A stretch of 64,000 nt of DNA from CBDCOD01 sp965219665 (GTDB lineage: Bacteria; Pseudomonadota; Gammaproteobacteria; CAKMZV01). Position numbers and translations under genes: made by a program. This document shows, in pieces, positions 26,967-36,119 of the stretch. Position 1 is the first letter of the stretch; each line of letters starts with the position of its first letter. The notes below the pieces were generated by a model. The model was not told where the DNA came from. It worked only from the letters and a program-made list of their open reading frames with translations, and searched no databases. Location: positions 28,472-92,471 of the forward strand of contig CBDCOD010000020.1 of assembly GCA_965219665.1 (NCBI GenBank). The letters are read 5' to 3'.

Positions 26967-26996
26967 TCATGGTTTTTATAAGGTATAGGAGTAAAA

Positions 26997-28088
26997 ATGG
27001 GATTTAAGTGCGGTATTGTTGGCTTGCCTAACGTTGGAAAATCTACCCTTTTTAATGCGCTCACTCATGCAGAAATTGATGCGGCAAATTACCCTTTCTG
27101 TACGATTGATCCCAATTTTGGAGTGGTGGAAGTGCCTGATACGCGCTTACAGCAGCTATGTGATTTGGTGCACCCGCAAAAGACAGTACCTGCCATTATG
27201 GAGTTTGTGGATATAGCTGGTTTAGTGAAGGGGGCATCAAAAGGCGAAGGGCTGGGTAATCAGTTTTTGGCTAATATACGTGAGACGGATGCGATAGTAC
27301 AGGTTGTGCGCTGCTTTGAGGATGAGAATATCGTGCATACAGAAGGGGTGGTTGATCCTATAGCAGATATTGAGGTGATTAACTTTGAGTTAGCGTTGGC
27401 AGATTTGAGTGTGGTTGAAAAGGCAATGGTGCGCACTCAGAAAATGGTGCGCACCGGTGATAAGAGTAGTCAGGCACAGTTAGCAGTGCTTGCGAAGGCA
27501 AAGATACATTTAGAAGCTGGTAGGTGGCTGCGCGGTTTGGAGTGGCAAGAGGCGGAACTGGAAGTGTTGTCTGTGTATCAGTTCTTGACAATGAAACATT
27601 TGCTGTATGTGGCTAATATTGCGGAGGGTGAGGATGAGAGCAATGTGCATTGGCAGCGTGTGAAGCAGCAGGCGCAGCAGGATCAGGCTGAGTGCTTGGC
27701 ATTATGTGTGCAGTTAGAGGGTGAGTTAAGTGCCTTGCCAGAGGAGGAGCGCGGAGAGTATTTAGAGGCAATGGGTTTAGAGGAGACAGGGTTGAATCGT
27801 TTGATTCTTGCTGGGTATGCTTTATTACAGTTGCAGACTTTTTTTACTGCGGGAGAGAAGGAGGTGCGTGCTTGGACTGTTCCTGTTGGTTGTAATGCGC
27901 AACAGGCAGCTGGGAAAATTCACACAGATTTTGCTAAGGGTTTTATTCGTGCTGAGGTTGTGCATTTTAACGATTATATAGAGACAAAAGGTGAAAGCGG
28001 TGCCCGTGAGAAGGGCAAGTTAAGAGCAGAAGGGCGTGATTACATTATGCAAGATGGTGATGTAGTGCATTTTCTGTTTAATGTTTAG
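26997..28088 (+). CDS. ychF: Ribosome-binding ATPase YchF
   Basis: Obg-like P-loop ATPase (OLA1/YchF). Walker A is GLPNVGKST at residues 9-17; the G3 region reads DIAGLVKGASKGEGLG; the G4 motif is the altered NIAE (NxxE instead of NKxD), which explains ATP preference. A coiled-coil hairpin and a C-terminal TGS-like domain follow. The 363 residues equal E. coli YchF. A TAGGAG site precedes the ATG. pth-ychF is a conserved pair. Confidence 0.96.
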   Translation: MGFKCGIVGLPNVGKSTLFNALTHAEIDAANYPFCTIDPNFGVVEVPDTRLQQLCDLVHPQKTVPAIMEFVDIAGLVKGASKGEGLGNQFLANIRETDAIVQVVRCFEDENIVHTEGVVDPIADIEVINFELALADLSVVEKAMVRTQKMVRTGDKSSQAQLAVLAKAKIHLEAGRWLRGLEWQEAELEVLSVYQFLTMKHLLYVANIAEGEDESNVHWQRVKQQAQQDQAECLALCVQLEGELSALPEEERGEYLEAMGLEETGLNRLILAGYALLQLQTFFTAGEKEVRAWTVPVGCNAQQAAGKIHTDFAKGFIRAEVVHFNDYIETKGESGAREKGKLRAEGRDYIMQDGDVVHFLFNV

Positions 28089-28160
28089 TTTTTAGTGTTC
28101 CTTTAACTTTAACGTGTCCATATGGTGCGTTAGTTCATTTTAATGATAGGCTGACAGGAT

Positions 28161-28736
28161 ATGAGCCGTTGTATAGCAGGTGTTGATGAGGTAGGACGTG
28201 GTGCTTTGGTGGGCGCTGTGGTGAGTGCTGCCGTTGTTTTGCCTGATGACTGGCGTAAGCATGTATTGCTGTGTGAGCTGAAAGATTCTAAAAAAATAAG
28301 CCCTGCAAAGCGTAAGAAATTGAGCGTGTGTATCAAGCATCACTGCCGCTGGGCAGTTGGTGAAGCGAGTGCACAAGAAATTGATGTACTGAATATTCAT
28401 CATGCTACTTTGTTAGCTATGCAGCGCGCTGTTGTGCTGTTAGGTGCGTGTGATGAGGTGTGGGTTGATGGTAAGTATGCCCCAGCAATTAGCGTGCCGT
28501 GCAAGACTTTTATTAAGGGGGATGCACTGCATGCCTGTATAAGTGCTGCATCTATTGTGGCGAAGGTGTATCGTGATGCGGCTATGATTGCCTTAGATAG
28601 TGTGTATCCACAGTATGGGTTTGCACAGCATAAAGGCTATGCAACGCGGCAGCATCTTGCTGCATTGGAGCGATTTGGAGCGATTGAGCTACATCGGCGC
28701 AGTTTTAGTCCTCTATCAGAGATGGTGCTTGATTAG
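28161..28736 (+). CDS. rnhB: Ribonuclease HII
   Basis: Cleaves RNA in RNA-DNA hybrids and removes misincorporated ribonucleotides. The 191-residue protein has the metal-binding GVDEVGRG (Asp9, Glu10), Asp103 in VWVDGKY and a later Asp in AKVYRDAAM. A CAGGAT site precedes the ATG. It is convergent with lpxB, which in many relatives lies directly upstream on the same strand, so the local order has been rearranged. Confidence 0.95.
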   Translation: MSRCIAGVDEVGRGALVGAVVSAAVVLPDDWRKHVLLCELKDSKKISPAKRKKLSVCIKHHCRWAVGEASAQEIDVLNIHHATLLAMQRAVVLLGACDEVWVDGKYAPAISVPCKTFIKGDALHACISAASIVAKVYRDAAMIALDSVYPQYGFAQHKGYATRQHLAALERFGAIELHRRSFSPLSEMVLD

Positions 28737-28771
28737 TGCTGTTTGAGTCGTTCCATTCCTTTATGGGTGGC

Positions 28772-29905
28772 TTAGTGGTTGACAAAGTGAGCAATGGTGT
28801 CAATTGGATCGCTACCCGCTATTAGCATGTGGTGTATTCTATCAAAGTGTTGGATTTGTGCTTGTCGCTCTGTTGGGTTGTGGAGCAGGTGATAGAGTTT
28901 GTCACCAATGGTAGCGCTTTGCGCTTGTTGTTGTAAAAATTCTGGGACAATAAATTGGTTTGCTAAGGCGTTGGGAAGTGATACCCATGGTGTTTTTAGC
29001 ATCCGACCAAGCAGTAGTGCGTTGATTGGGGAGACTTTATAGACTACCAGCATGGGCTTTTTCAGTAATAGTGTTTCTAAGGTGGCAGTGCCTGATGCAA
29101 CCATGGCGGCATCACAGGCTTGTAAAATCGTGCGTGCGTTACCATTGAGTACGCGAATGTTTTGGCGTAGTGGTGCGGTGGCTGTTTGAATAATTGCTTC
29201 AATGTGTGGCATTAAATGAGGATGCGCGCAGGGGATAAGGCAGTGATAGGATGTTTTGGAGTGGTTGTGGTAGCGTTGCAGGCTGTGTATTAGAATGGGG
29301 AGATTGCGCAGTATTTCACTTTTTCGCGATCCGGGAAGCATGGCGATAATAGGGTGCTGTTCCGTTAAGTGAAGCAGTGTTCGAGCCGCTTGGGTGTCTG
29401 TGTGGAGGGGAATGCTCTGTGCCATGGGATGCCCTACAAAACTAGCACTGAGTTGTGCTTGCTCATATAGTTTAGGTTCAAAAGGGAATAAGCAAAATAT
29501 GTGTTGGCAGCACCGTGCAATTTTATGCACACGCTCAGTGCGCCAAGCCCATATAGAGGGGCTTACATAGTGTAGGGTTGGAAGGTGGGGGCGTAGTGCT
29601 TTTTCAACACCAAAGTTGAAGTCGGGTGCGTCGATGCCAATAAATAAGTCTATGTTTTCGGATAGTGCCTTACTAATAAATTGCTGGCGTAGTTTGAGCA
29701 GTACAGAAAGGTTCTTTATAGCATCGCTAAAACCCATAATCGCCATAGCAGAACTATCAAACCATTGCGTTTGTCCAGCTTGTAGCATGTTGCTGCCGCC
29801 CATCCCGACAATTTGTGCATGTGGAAAGCGTTGTAATATGCGCTCAATTAGGTTAGCGCCAATGATGTCAGCAGAGACTTCTCCTGCAAGTAGTGCAATT
29901 TTCAT
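28772..29905 (-). CDS. lpxB: Lipid-A-disaccharide synthase
   Basis: Condenses UDP-diacylglucosamine with lipid X to form the lipid A disaccharide at the inner membrane. The 377-residue GT19 protein shows AGEVSADIIGANLI at the N-terminus, GMGG, APDFNFGVEK, YVSPSIWAWR and the nucleotide-sugar motif LPGSRKSEI. Length matches E. coli (382). It is the last gene of a leftward leuD-folP-lpxB group, 23 nt from folP. lpxA, lpxD and fabZ are not near. Confidence 0.96.
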   Translation of the reverse strand: MKIALLAGEVSADIIGANLIERILQRFPHAQIVGMGGSNMLQAGQTQWFDSSAMAIMGFSDAIKNLSVLLKLRQQFISKALSENIDLFIGIDAPDFNFGVEKALRPHLPTLHYVSPSIWAWRTERVHKIARCCQHIFCLFPFEPKLYEQAQLSASFVGHPMAQSIPLHTDTQAARTLLHLTEQHPIIAMLPGSRKSEILRNLPILIHSLQRYHNHSKTSYHCLIPCAHPHLMPHIEAIIQTATAPLRQNIRVLNGNARTILQACDAAMVASGTATLETLLLKKPMLVVYKVSPINALLLGRMLKTPWVSLPNALANQFIVPEFLQQQAQSATIGDKLYHLLHNPTERQAQIQHFDRIHHMLIAGSDPIDTIAHFVNH

Positions 29906-29928
29906 GGTGTGTGTTCTTACTGATTTTG

Positions 29929-30714
29929 CTATAGGAGAGCGTTTAGAATGTCCAGAGCTTGTCGTGTTTGTGCGACATCGTGTACGCGCACAATACGGCA
30001 GCCTTTAGCTACAGCAAGCATAGCAGCGCAAGTGCTGCTTAGTGTGCGTTGTTGCGGGTCTTTTTTGTGGGTGATTGCGCCCAGCATAGATTTACGGGAA
30101 ACACCTATTAAAACGGGATAGCCTAATTGGCAAATATGTGGCAGGTTCTGAAAGAGCGTGCAGTTATGCTCTACGTTTTTACCAAAGCCGAATCCAGGGT
30201 CAATAATAATCTGTTTGATGCCAGCAACTAATGCTGCTTCAATCCGCTGTTTTAGAAAGTCAGTTACCTCATGGATAATGTCAGTATATTGTGGATTGAT
30301 GTGCATAGTTTGTGGTGTGCCTACTTTGTGCATCAAGCATACAGGGACTTGCAGCTCAGCAGCAGTAGAGAGTGCGTTTTTATCGGTTAAGGCGTTGATG
30401 TCGTTTATCATGGTGGCCCCTGCGGCAACTGCTTGCTGCATGATTTTTGGCTTGGTGGTGTCAATAGAGATAGGAATAGTAGGATGTTGGCTGCGTAGAG
30501 CCGTAATAATGGGGATAGTGCGTTGCAATTCTTCTGTTTCGCTGACAGGGGTTGCGCCGGGTCTGGAAGATTCGCCTCCAATGTCTATGATGTCAGCTCC
30601 TTGCTGTATCATGTCTAAGGCGTGGCTTATCGCAGCGTCTATCTGGTTGTATTTGCCGCCATCTGAGAAGGAGTCTGGGGTGCAGTTCAATACCCCCATT
30701 ATTTCTGCTTGCAT
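29929..30714 (-). CDS. folP: Dihydropteroate synthase
   Basis: Condenses p-aminobenzoate with dihydropterin pyrophosphate in folate synthesis; it is the sulfonamide target. The 261-residue TIM barrel has both family signatures, MGVLNCTPDSFSDGG near residues 6-20 and the GADIIDIGGESSRPGA segment, plus PGFGFGKN and the SRK loop. It lacks its common neighbours ftsH and glmM and lies instead between leuD and lpxB. Confidence 0.95.
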   Translation of the reverse strand: MQAEIMGVLNCTPDSFSDGGKYNQIDAAISHALDMIQQGADIIDIGGESSRPGATPVSETEELQRTIPIITALRSQHPTIPISIDTTKPKIMQQAVAAGATMINDINALTDKNALSTAAELQVPVCLMHKVGTPQTMHINPQYTDIIHEVTDFLKQRIEAALVAGIKQIIIDPGFGFGKNVEHNCTLFQNLPHICQLGYPVLIGVSRKSMLGAITHKKDPQQRTLSSTCAAMLAVAKGCRIVRVHDVAQTRQALDILNALL

Positions 30715-30758
30715 GCTTAGAGTTTGTGCATCTGTATTGCAGGTCTGGTTGTTGCGTA

Positions 30759-31406
30759 TTACAATTTAAGCGATTCAAACACCCAAGGATGTTCCTGTCG
30801 CTTTCGTTGTTCAAATTGCTTAATGGCATCAGTGTGCTGTAAGGTGATTCCAATGTCATCTAAGCCTTCAAGTAGGCATTTTTTTCTGAAAGGGTCTATG
30901 TCAAACTGATAGTGTTGCTCGTGGTTGTGGATGGTTTGTGTGGCTAAATTAATAGTCAGTTCTAAGCCGTCTTGTGATAGCGCCGCTTGCATTAAGGCAT
31001 TGCAGGTTGAGACGTCTAAGGAAATGGGTAAAATGGCGTTCTTGAAGCAGTTATTATAGAAAATATCGGCAAAGGAGGGTGCAATAATGGCATCAAAGCC
31101 ATAGTCTTTTAATGCCCAAGGGGCATGTTCCCGTGATGAGCCGCAACCAAAATTTTCACCAGTGATAAGTATTTTCGCGCCTTTGTAGCGTGGCAGATTG
31201 AGTATAAAATCTGGGTTTATCGGGCGGTTGCTGTTATCACTGTCGGGTTCACCTTTATCAAGGTAACGCCATTCGTCAAATAGGTTGACACCAAATCCTG
31301 AACGTTTAATAGATTTCAAAAATTGCTTCGGTATAATGGCATCAGTGTCAACATTTGCCCTATCTAAGGGAGCTACGGTGCTGTGTATAGTAGATAATTT
31401 TTCCAT
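30759..31406 (-). CDS. leuD: 3-isopropylmalate dehydratase small subunit
   Basis: With LeuC it isomerises isopropylmalate in leucine synthesis. The 215-residue sequence has the swivelling-domain motifs DRANVDTDAIIPKQFLK, GENFGCGSSREHAPWAL and FADIFYNNCFKNAILP. The length is normal. leuC, leuA and leuB are not in this window, so the subunits are encoded apart. It is divergent from the SDR gene with only 18 nt between starts, so both must share a very compact control region. Confidence 0.95.
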   Translation of the reverse strand: MEKLSTIHSTVAPLDRANVDTDAIIPKQFLKSIKRSGFGVNLFDEWRYLDKGEPDSDNSNRPINPDFILNLPRYKGAKILITGENFGCGSSREHAPWALKDYGFDAIIAPSFADIFYNNCFKNAILPISLDVSTCNALMQAALSQDGLELTINLATQTIHNHEQHYQFDIDPFRKKCLLEGLDDIGITLQHTDAIKQFEQRKRQEHPWVFESLKL

Positions 31407-31424
31407 AAGGGGTCAGTTGTAGTA

Positions 31425-32267
31425 ATGTCTAAAAAATCAAAACAAGTTAGAGGTGCTATTTTAATCACTGGATGCAGTACAGGGATAGGTTATTTTTGTG
31501 CAAAAAAGCTACACAGTGAAAAATTTCACGTCTTGGCAACTGCGCGCAAGCCAGAGGATGTTGAGCGCTTACGGCAAGAAGGTCTGACAGCGCATCAGTT
31601 AGATGTGGATGATAAAAAGAGTATTGAAGCAGGATTGAATTGGGCGATTGAGCAAAGTAATGGAGGGTTATATGCATTGTTCAATAATGCTGGTTTTGGC
31701 TTGGTTGCCGCTGTGGAGGATTTAAGTTATGAAGCCTTGCAAGCACAATTTTCTACGAACGTGTTGGGTACACAGTACTTGACGAATCGTTTTATTGCCC
31801 ATGTGCGCGCAGGGGGACAGCGCGCGCGTATTATTTATAATTCTTCGGTACTGGGTTTTGTAAGTTTGCCTTTTCGGGGTGGCTATAACGCGAGCAAGTA
31901 TGCTGTAGAAGGTTTTGCAGATAGTTTGCGTGCTGAGTTGGATTGTGATGATTTGCGGATTTGTAGCATTCAGCCCGGTCCTATTGTGAGTTTATTTAGG
32001 AAAAATGCAATTGCTGCTTTGAGGGAGTGGGTGGATTGTGATGGGAGTGTGCACCGTGCCTTGTATGAGCAGTACTTGAATGCATCAGAACATAAGCCAC
32101 TCCCCTTTATGTTAGGTCCAGAAGCGGTGTATAAGGCGTTAGAGCATGCTTTGATAGCCCCAAAACCGAAGGCGCATTATCGAGTAACTTTTCCAACCCA
32201 TTTATTCTGGTTGTTAAAACGGATACTTCCAGCGCGTGCATTAGATTATATTTTGCGTAAGATTTGA
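31425..32267 (+). CDS. Short-chain dehydrogenase/reductase
   Basis: Classical SDR of 280 residues. The NAD(P) loop TGCSTGIG is near residues 15-22, NNAG near 87-90, the catalytic Ser in YNSSVLGFV and Tyr-Lys in YNASKYAVEG. An Arg shortly after the first strand (TARK) favours NADPH. The substrate is unknown; the long C-terminus with basic and hydrophobic residues resembles SDRs acting on lipids or sterols. Its TGA overlaps the TTG start of mutY (TTGA). Confidence 0.85.
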   Translation: MSKKSKQVRGAILITGCSTGIGYFCAKKLHSEKFHVLATARKPEDVERLRQEGLTAHQLDVDDKKSIEAGLNWAIEQSNGGLYALFNNAGFGLVAAVEDLSYEALQAQFSTNVLGTQYLTNRFIAHVRAGGQRARIIYNSSVLGFVSLPFRGGYNASKYAVEGFADSLRAELDCDDLRICSIQPGPIVSLFRKNAIAALREWVDCDGSVHRALYEQYLNASEHKPLPFMLGPEAVYKALEHALIAPKPKAHYRVTFPTHLFWLLKRILPARALDYILRKI

Positions 32268-33277
32268 GAAAAGAGCACTTTGTACAGCGTCTGCTCCAGT
32301 GGCAGCAGCGTAGGGGACGGCATGACTTGCCGTGGCAGCATAAGCGTTCTTTGTATAGTGTTTGGGTCTCTGAAATTATGTTACAGCAAACACAGGTGGT
32401 TACAGTTATCCCCTATTACGAGCGTTTTATGTTGCGCTTTCCAAGTGTGCAACAGTTGGCAGTCGCGCATGAAGATGAAGTACTGCATTTGTGGTCAGGA
32501 TTGGGGTACTATAGCAGAGGCCGCAATCTGCATAAGGCGGCGCGGCAGATTGTGCAGCAGTACGGTGGTGAAATGCCGCGTAGGGCTGAGGAATGGGAGG
32601 CGTTGCCGGGTGTAGGGCAGAGTACAGCGCATGCTATACTGTCTCTTGCTTTGAATAGTCCATTAGCTATTTTAGACGCGAATGTAAAGCGCGTGCTGGC
32701 AAGGGTGTGGTGTATGCAAAACGATTTTTCTGCTACAAAAGAAAAGCAAGCGCTATGGGCGCATGCACAGAATTTAGTGCCTTTAGAGCGGGCAGGGCAG
32801 TACAATCAGGCCTTAATGGATCTTGGTGCAATGGTGTGCACTAACCGTAATCCACAGTGTAGTCAGTGTCCATTGCAGCAGAGCTGCAAAGCCTTTGCAC
32901 AGGGTTTGCAAGCACAGCTTCCTGCTAAAGTGGTCAAAAAGCCAAAGCCAACAAAGCATACTGACTTTATGCTGTTGAGTCATGGCAGTCATTGCTTACT
33001 GAAACAAAGACCGAGTAAGGGTGTATGGGCCAATCTTTGGGTGCTTCCCACACTGGAAGAGGTTAAGGATATCAATTTGGGCTGGTTGGAGTATCAGCGC
33101 CCTGTTGAGTTGCGCACCACATTTACGCACTATCATTTGAAGTATCGTGTGCATTATGCACAGGTAAGTGCTTTTGCTGATTTAGGAAGCGGCTGGTTGT
33201 GGTTTAATCGTACGCTGCCTGTAGCAGTGGGCGTACCTGCGCCGATAGCTAAATTGATTGCTAAAGAAGTAGTATAA
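32264..33277 (+). CDS. mutY: A/G-specific adenine glycosylase MutY
   Basis: Removes adenine mispaired with 8-oxoguanine. From the TTG start at 32264 the catalytic residues fall at Glu37 (SEIMLQQTQ) and Asp138 (LAILDANV), and the 4Fe-4S cysteines at 192, 199, 202 and 208, exactly the E. coli positions; this supports the TTG start. The C-terminal NUDIX-like domain (from about 225) has FTHYHLKYRVH. The 337 residues compare with 350 in E. coli. Confidence 0.95.
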   Translation: MRKEHFVQRLLQWQQRRGRHDLPWQHKRSLYSVWVSEIMLQQTQVVTVIPYYERFMLRFPSVQQLAVAHEDEVLHLWSGLGYYSRGRNLHKAARQIVQQYGGEMPRRAEEWEALPGVGQSTAHAILSLALNSPLAILDANVKRVLARVWCMQNDFSATKEKQALWAHAQNLVPLERAGQYNQALMDLGAMVCTNRNPQCSQCPLQQSCKAFAQGLQAQLPAKVVKKPKPTKHTDFMLLSHGSHCLLKQRPSKGVWANLWVLPTLEEVKDINLGWLEYQRPVELRTTFTHYHLKYRVHYAQVSAFADLGSGWLWFNRTLPVAVGVPAPIAKLIAKEVV

Positions 33278-33278
33278 T
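33273..33278 (+). promoter_or_regulatory. -10 box for the LPP20-type lipoprotein gene
   Basis: A perfect TATAAT overlapping the mutY stop, with a leader of about 55 nt. A TTGATT at 33254-33259 is too close (13 nt) to be a normal -35. Confidence 0.35.
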
Positions 33279-33338
33279 CCACATTGATTTTAGCTTTTTT
33301 AGCGTGTTTCTTTCATAGTAATAGATTAAGGTAATAAT

Positions 33339-33938
33339 ATGATTAAGGATTATTTGTTCAAAGCGAGTGTGGCTTTTTGTGCAGCAGTTTTATTGACTTC
33401 ATGTAGCAGTTCACCAAAGAAAAAACCAAAGGTTGCAGTTGCTGGATGTGTTTTTCCAAATACAAATGTTGCAGCCCCGGGGTGGGTTTGTGATGAGCCA
33501 GTTGCTGGAATTGATGTTTCCGCAGTAGGTATTGCAGAAAAATCTAAGGCGGGTATTTCTTTTATGAAAGATATAGCAGCAGCAGATGCACGTGGAAAGC
33601 TGGTTGAACAATTTAAGGTGCTGGTTGATAAGATGGTGAAGTCTTATTTTGGTACGACGGGCGGTGCGAACTCTGAAACAGTGGATCGTGCTGCAGAAAG
33701 TGTATTAAAGACTGTGTCTTCAGATGTTTTAGTGGGATCAAAGGTGTATAAAAGCCGCACAGGTCCTAATGGAAATCTATACGTATTGGTAGGCTTGGAT
33801 GCGGCTGCCACACAGAAAGCGGCAGAAGAGCGTGTGCGTACGAGCATGAATAATGACCAAGCTTTATGGCAGCAGTTCAAGGCACAAAAGGCCCATGATG
33901 AATTAGCTGCAGAAATCGCTAAGCAAAAAGTGCAGTAA
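33339..33938 (+). CDS. LPP20-family lipoprotein
   Basis: A 199-residue envelope lipoprotein. The signal peptide ends in the lipobox LLTSC (Cys near residue 22), followed by the Ser/Lys-rich tether SSSPKKKPK. The domain includes PGWVCDEPVAGIDVSAVG and repeated Ala-rich helices (DIAAADARGKLVEQF), typical of LPP20/YgdI-like outer-membrane lipoproteins. Two extra cysteines (near 33 and 47) could form a disulfide. The function is unknown. AAGG lies upstream of the ATG. Confidence 0.75.
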   Translation: MIKDYLFKASVAFCAAVLLTSCSSSPKKKPKVAVAGCVFPNTNVAAPGWVCDEPVAGIDVSAVGIAEKSKAGISFMKDIAAADARGKLVEQFKVLVDKMVKSYFGTTGGANSETVDRAAESVLKTVSSDVLVGSKVYKSRTGPNGNLYVLVGLDAAATQKAAEERVRTSMNNDQALWQQFKAQKAHDELAAEIAKQKVQ

Positions 33939-34018
33939 TCATAGACTTTAACGAGTACAATGCGCGCCTTTGTTGAACTGGGGTGATCTTTCAGCCCTAC
34001 CCACTATAAGTAAGAATT

Positions 34019-34462
34019 ATGATAGGACAACGCACATTTGTGGCGACACGAGCAAACACAGATAAACAATGGTATCTCGTGGATGCTGGTGGAAAAACAT
34101 TAGGCCGTTTGGCTTCAGAAATAGCCAGACGATTACGCGGTAAGCATAAGCCACAATTTACACCGGGTGTTGATTGTGGTGATTATATTATCGTTACAAA
34201 CACTGATCAGTTAAGCGTTACTGGTAATAAAGCAGAAGGCAAAAAATATTACCGTTACACAGGCTATGTAGGTAATTTAAAAGAATCCAATTTTGAACGG
34301 ATGATGGAGAAAGACTCTACACAGGTATTGCGTTTAGCGGTCAAAGGCATGTTGCCAAGAGGTAGTCTGGGACGTCAGCAGTTGCGAAATCTGAAAATAT
34401 ATGCAAGTTCAGAGCATCCACATGCTTCACAAGAGCCAGTCTGCCTAGATATTAACATTTAA
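34019..34462 (+). CDS. rplM: 50S ribosomal protein L13
   Basis: The 147-residue protein has the usual WYLVDAGGKTLGRLAS, GKHKPQF, VTGNKAEGKKYYRYTGYVGN and VKGMLPRGSLGRQ motifs. It is 12 nt ahead of rpsI, the near-universal pairing. The leader (33962-34018) contains GGGGTGA ... TCAGCCC, which could form a small hairpin of the kind used for L13 autoregulation; this is inference. Confidence 0.97.
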   Translation: MIGQRTFVATRANTDKQWYLVDAGGKTLGRLASEIARRLRGKHKPQFTPGVDCGDYIIVTNTDQLSVTGNKAEGKKYYRYTGYVGNLKESNFERMMEKDSTQVLRLAVKGMLPRGSLGRQQLRNLKIYASSEHPHASQEPVCLDINI

Positions 34463-34474
34463 GAACCAATAGAT

Positions 34475-34861
34475 ATGGAATATTTTTTTGCAACAGGTCG
34501 CCGTAAAAGTTCTGTTGCGCGTGTGCGCATAAGAAAAGGCAAAGGTATTATCACAATTAATAAGCGTGACCAAAGTGAGTACTTTGGCAGAGAAACAGAT
34601 CGTATGATTATTCGCCAGCCTTTAGAGACTGCTGAGTTGGCTGATAATTTTGATATATTTGTTAATGTGCATGGTGGTGGTTCTACTGGTCAGGCAGGCG
34701 CTATTCGCCACGGCATAGCGCGCGCTTTAGTGCAGTATGATGAATTGCTTAAAGGCGCATTGCGCAAAGGCGGCTTTATTACACGTGATGCACGTCAAGT
34801 TGAGCGTAAGAAGGTTGGGTTACACAAAGCGCGTAAGCGTCCTCAGTTCTCCAAGCGTTAA
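34475..34861 (+). CDS. rpsI: 30S ribosomal protein S9
   Basis: The 128-residue protein starts with YFFATGRRKSSVARVRI and ends with the family's basic tail KKRKRPQFSKR-like sequence (here KARKRPQFSKR), whose last residues reach the P-site tRNA. Co-transcribed with rplM, with a strong terminator just downstream. Confidence 0.97.
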   Translation: MEYFFATGRRKSSVARVRIRKGKGIITINKRDQSEYFGRETDRMIIRQPLETAELADNFDIFVNVHGGGSTGQAGAIRHGIARALVQYDELLKGALRKGGFITRDARQVERKKVGLHKARKRPQFSKR

Positions 34862-34884
34862 TTCGTTAATCAGCATTCCCCTTG

Positions 34885-34921
34885 AAAATGCGCACCAGAA
34901 TTTGGTGCGCATTTTTTTTAT
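34885..34921 (+). terminator. Rho-independent terminator after rpsI
   Basis: ATGCGCACCA (34888-34897) pairs with TGGTGCGCAT (34903-34912) around a 5-nt loop, flanked by A and T runs, so it can work in both directions and may also end the leftward rmuC transcript. Confidence 0.88.
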
Positions 34922-34951
34922 TCTCAAGTAAATAGTACGCCAATAGTCAGC

Positions 34952-36103
34952 TTACTGGATGGGCGATTGTGCTGAGGGGAGATTTTTATATGTTTTTGCC
35001 CCCATTTCTTTTAGTCGGTGCGCTGTTTTTATTGCTCCGCCATGTCCGTACAGTTTGGTGTGGGCACCTTTTAAGAGATTCTGTGAGCGTGTGAGCTGCT
35101 TGTCTATTTCAGTCAAGTCTTTTTCATAGTTGATAATTTTGTCCACTAAACTTCCAGATAGTCTGGCTATTTCTTCAGCATTGCGGCTGCGGTTTTCTAA
35201 TTCCCAGTTTTGGGCAATAACCTTTAAGATGGCAAATAGCGTAGAGGGGGTAACGACTAATAAATGCGTGCTTAAAGATTCTTCTAATAATTTTGGCTGA
35301 TGACTCAAAGCTAATTGCCATGCGCTTTCAATAGGGATAAAAAGCAGTACAGAATCAAAGACAGTTTCACTATGTTGATGGTACTGCTTTTGAGAAAGGT
35401 TTTTAATATGACGTTGTATAGAGGCGACATGTTCACTAAGTGCCTGTTGTTTTGCTTCATCATTATTGGCAGCATTAGCAGCACTAAATGCTTCATAAGC
35501 CTTTAAACTCATTTTGGCATCTATGATGACTTTCCTATCAGCGGGCAGTTGCACAATAATATCAGGAATGGAGGAGGTGCCATCAATCATTTTTTGGCTG
35601 TAGTAGTCTTGATTTTTGCGCAACCCTGATAGCTCAAGCACACGCTCTAAGATCATTTCACCCCATAACCCCTGTGCCTTTGCACTGCCTTGCAGAGCTT
35701 GGCTTAAATTGGAGGCTTCTGTTTGTAATTTATGATTTAAGTCTGCTAAGTTGCGAATTTGTGCAGTCAATTCGCCATGGCGTGTGCTTTCTTGTATAGC
35801 ACTATCTTGTATGTGCTTGTGTAACCGTGCTATTTCTTCTTTGAGAGGGGAGATGGTTTTGCCGATATGTTGCTGTGCTTGTTCCTGTAGTTGTTCGCTA
35901 TTATTGTTCAACGCTTTTAGGGTGATGTTTTCAAAATGGGTTTTATTGTCGTTTAGCAGTGCAATGTGGCTATTTAGTTTTTCATTTTCGATGCTTAAGG
36001 TGGCTTTTTCAATTTGTAGGGCGCTGTTTTTTTGGTTCAGATAGATGATTACAGCACTAAGTATGATAATGATAGTAATGGTTAGTATGAGTGAGAGGGG
36101 CAT
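34952..36103 (-). CDS. rmuC: DNA recombination protein RmuC
   Basis: Nuclease-fold protein that limits inversions at repeats. An N-terminal membrane helix (residues about 1-22) is followed by a long coiled coil (about 25-140) and the conserved domain with GLWGEMILERVLELSGL, DIIVQLPADRKVIIDAKMSL and TPSTLFAILKVIAQNW. ATG 36103 gives 383 residues; a TTG at 36136 would overlap tadA. Somewhat short for the family (about 475 in E. coli). It lies 16 nt after tadA. Confidence 0.92.
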   Translation of the reverse strand: MPLSLILTITIIIILSAVIIYLNQKNSALQIEKATLSIENEKLNSHIALLNDNKTHFENITLKALNNNSEQLQEQAQQHIGKTISPLKEEIARLHKHIQDSAIQESTRHGELTAQIRNLADLNHKLQTEASNLSQALQGSAKAQGLWGEMILERVLELSGLRKNQDYYSQKMIDGTSSIPDIIVQLPADRKVIIDAKMSLKAYEAFSAANAANNDEAKQQALSEHVASIQRHIKNLSQKQYHQHSETVFDSVLLFIPIESAWQLALSHQPKLLEESLSTHLLVVTPSTLFAILKVIAQNWELENRSRNAEEIARLSGSLVDKIINYEKDLTEIDKQLTRSQNLLKGAHTKLYGHGGAIKTAHRLKEMGAKTYKNLPSAQSPIQ

Positions 36104-36119
36104 AAAAAAAGGCTGTGAG

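Noticed and set aside
30158..30769. 203-codon plus-strand frame opposite folP
   Set aside because: Antisense to a gene with clear catalytic signatures; the Cys- and Met-rich translation matches no family known to me.
35751..36044. 97-codon plus-strand frame opposite rmuC
   Set aside because: Reads as a Cys-rich pseudo-membrane protein because it is the complement of a coiled-coil-coding region.
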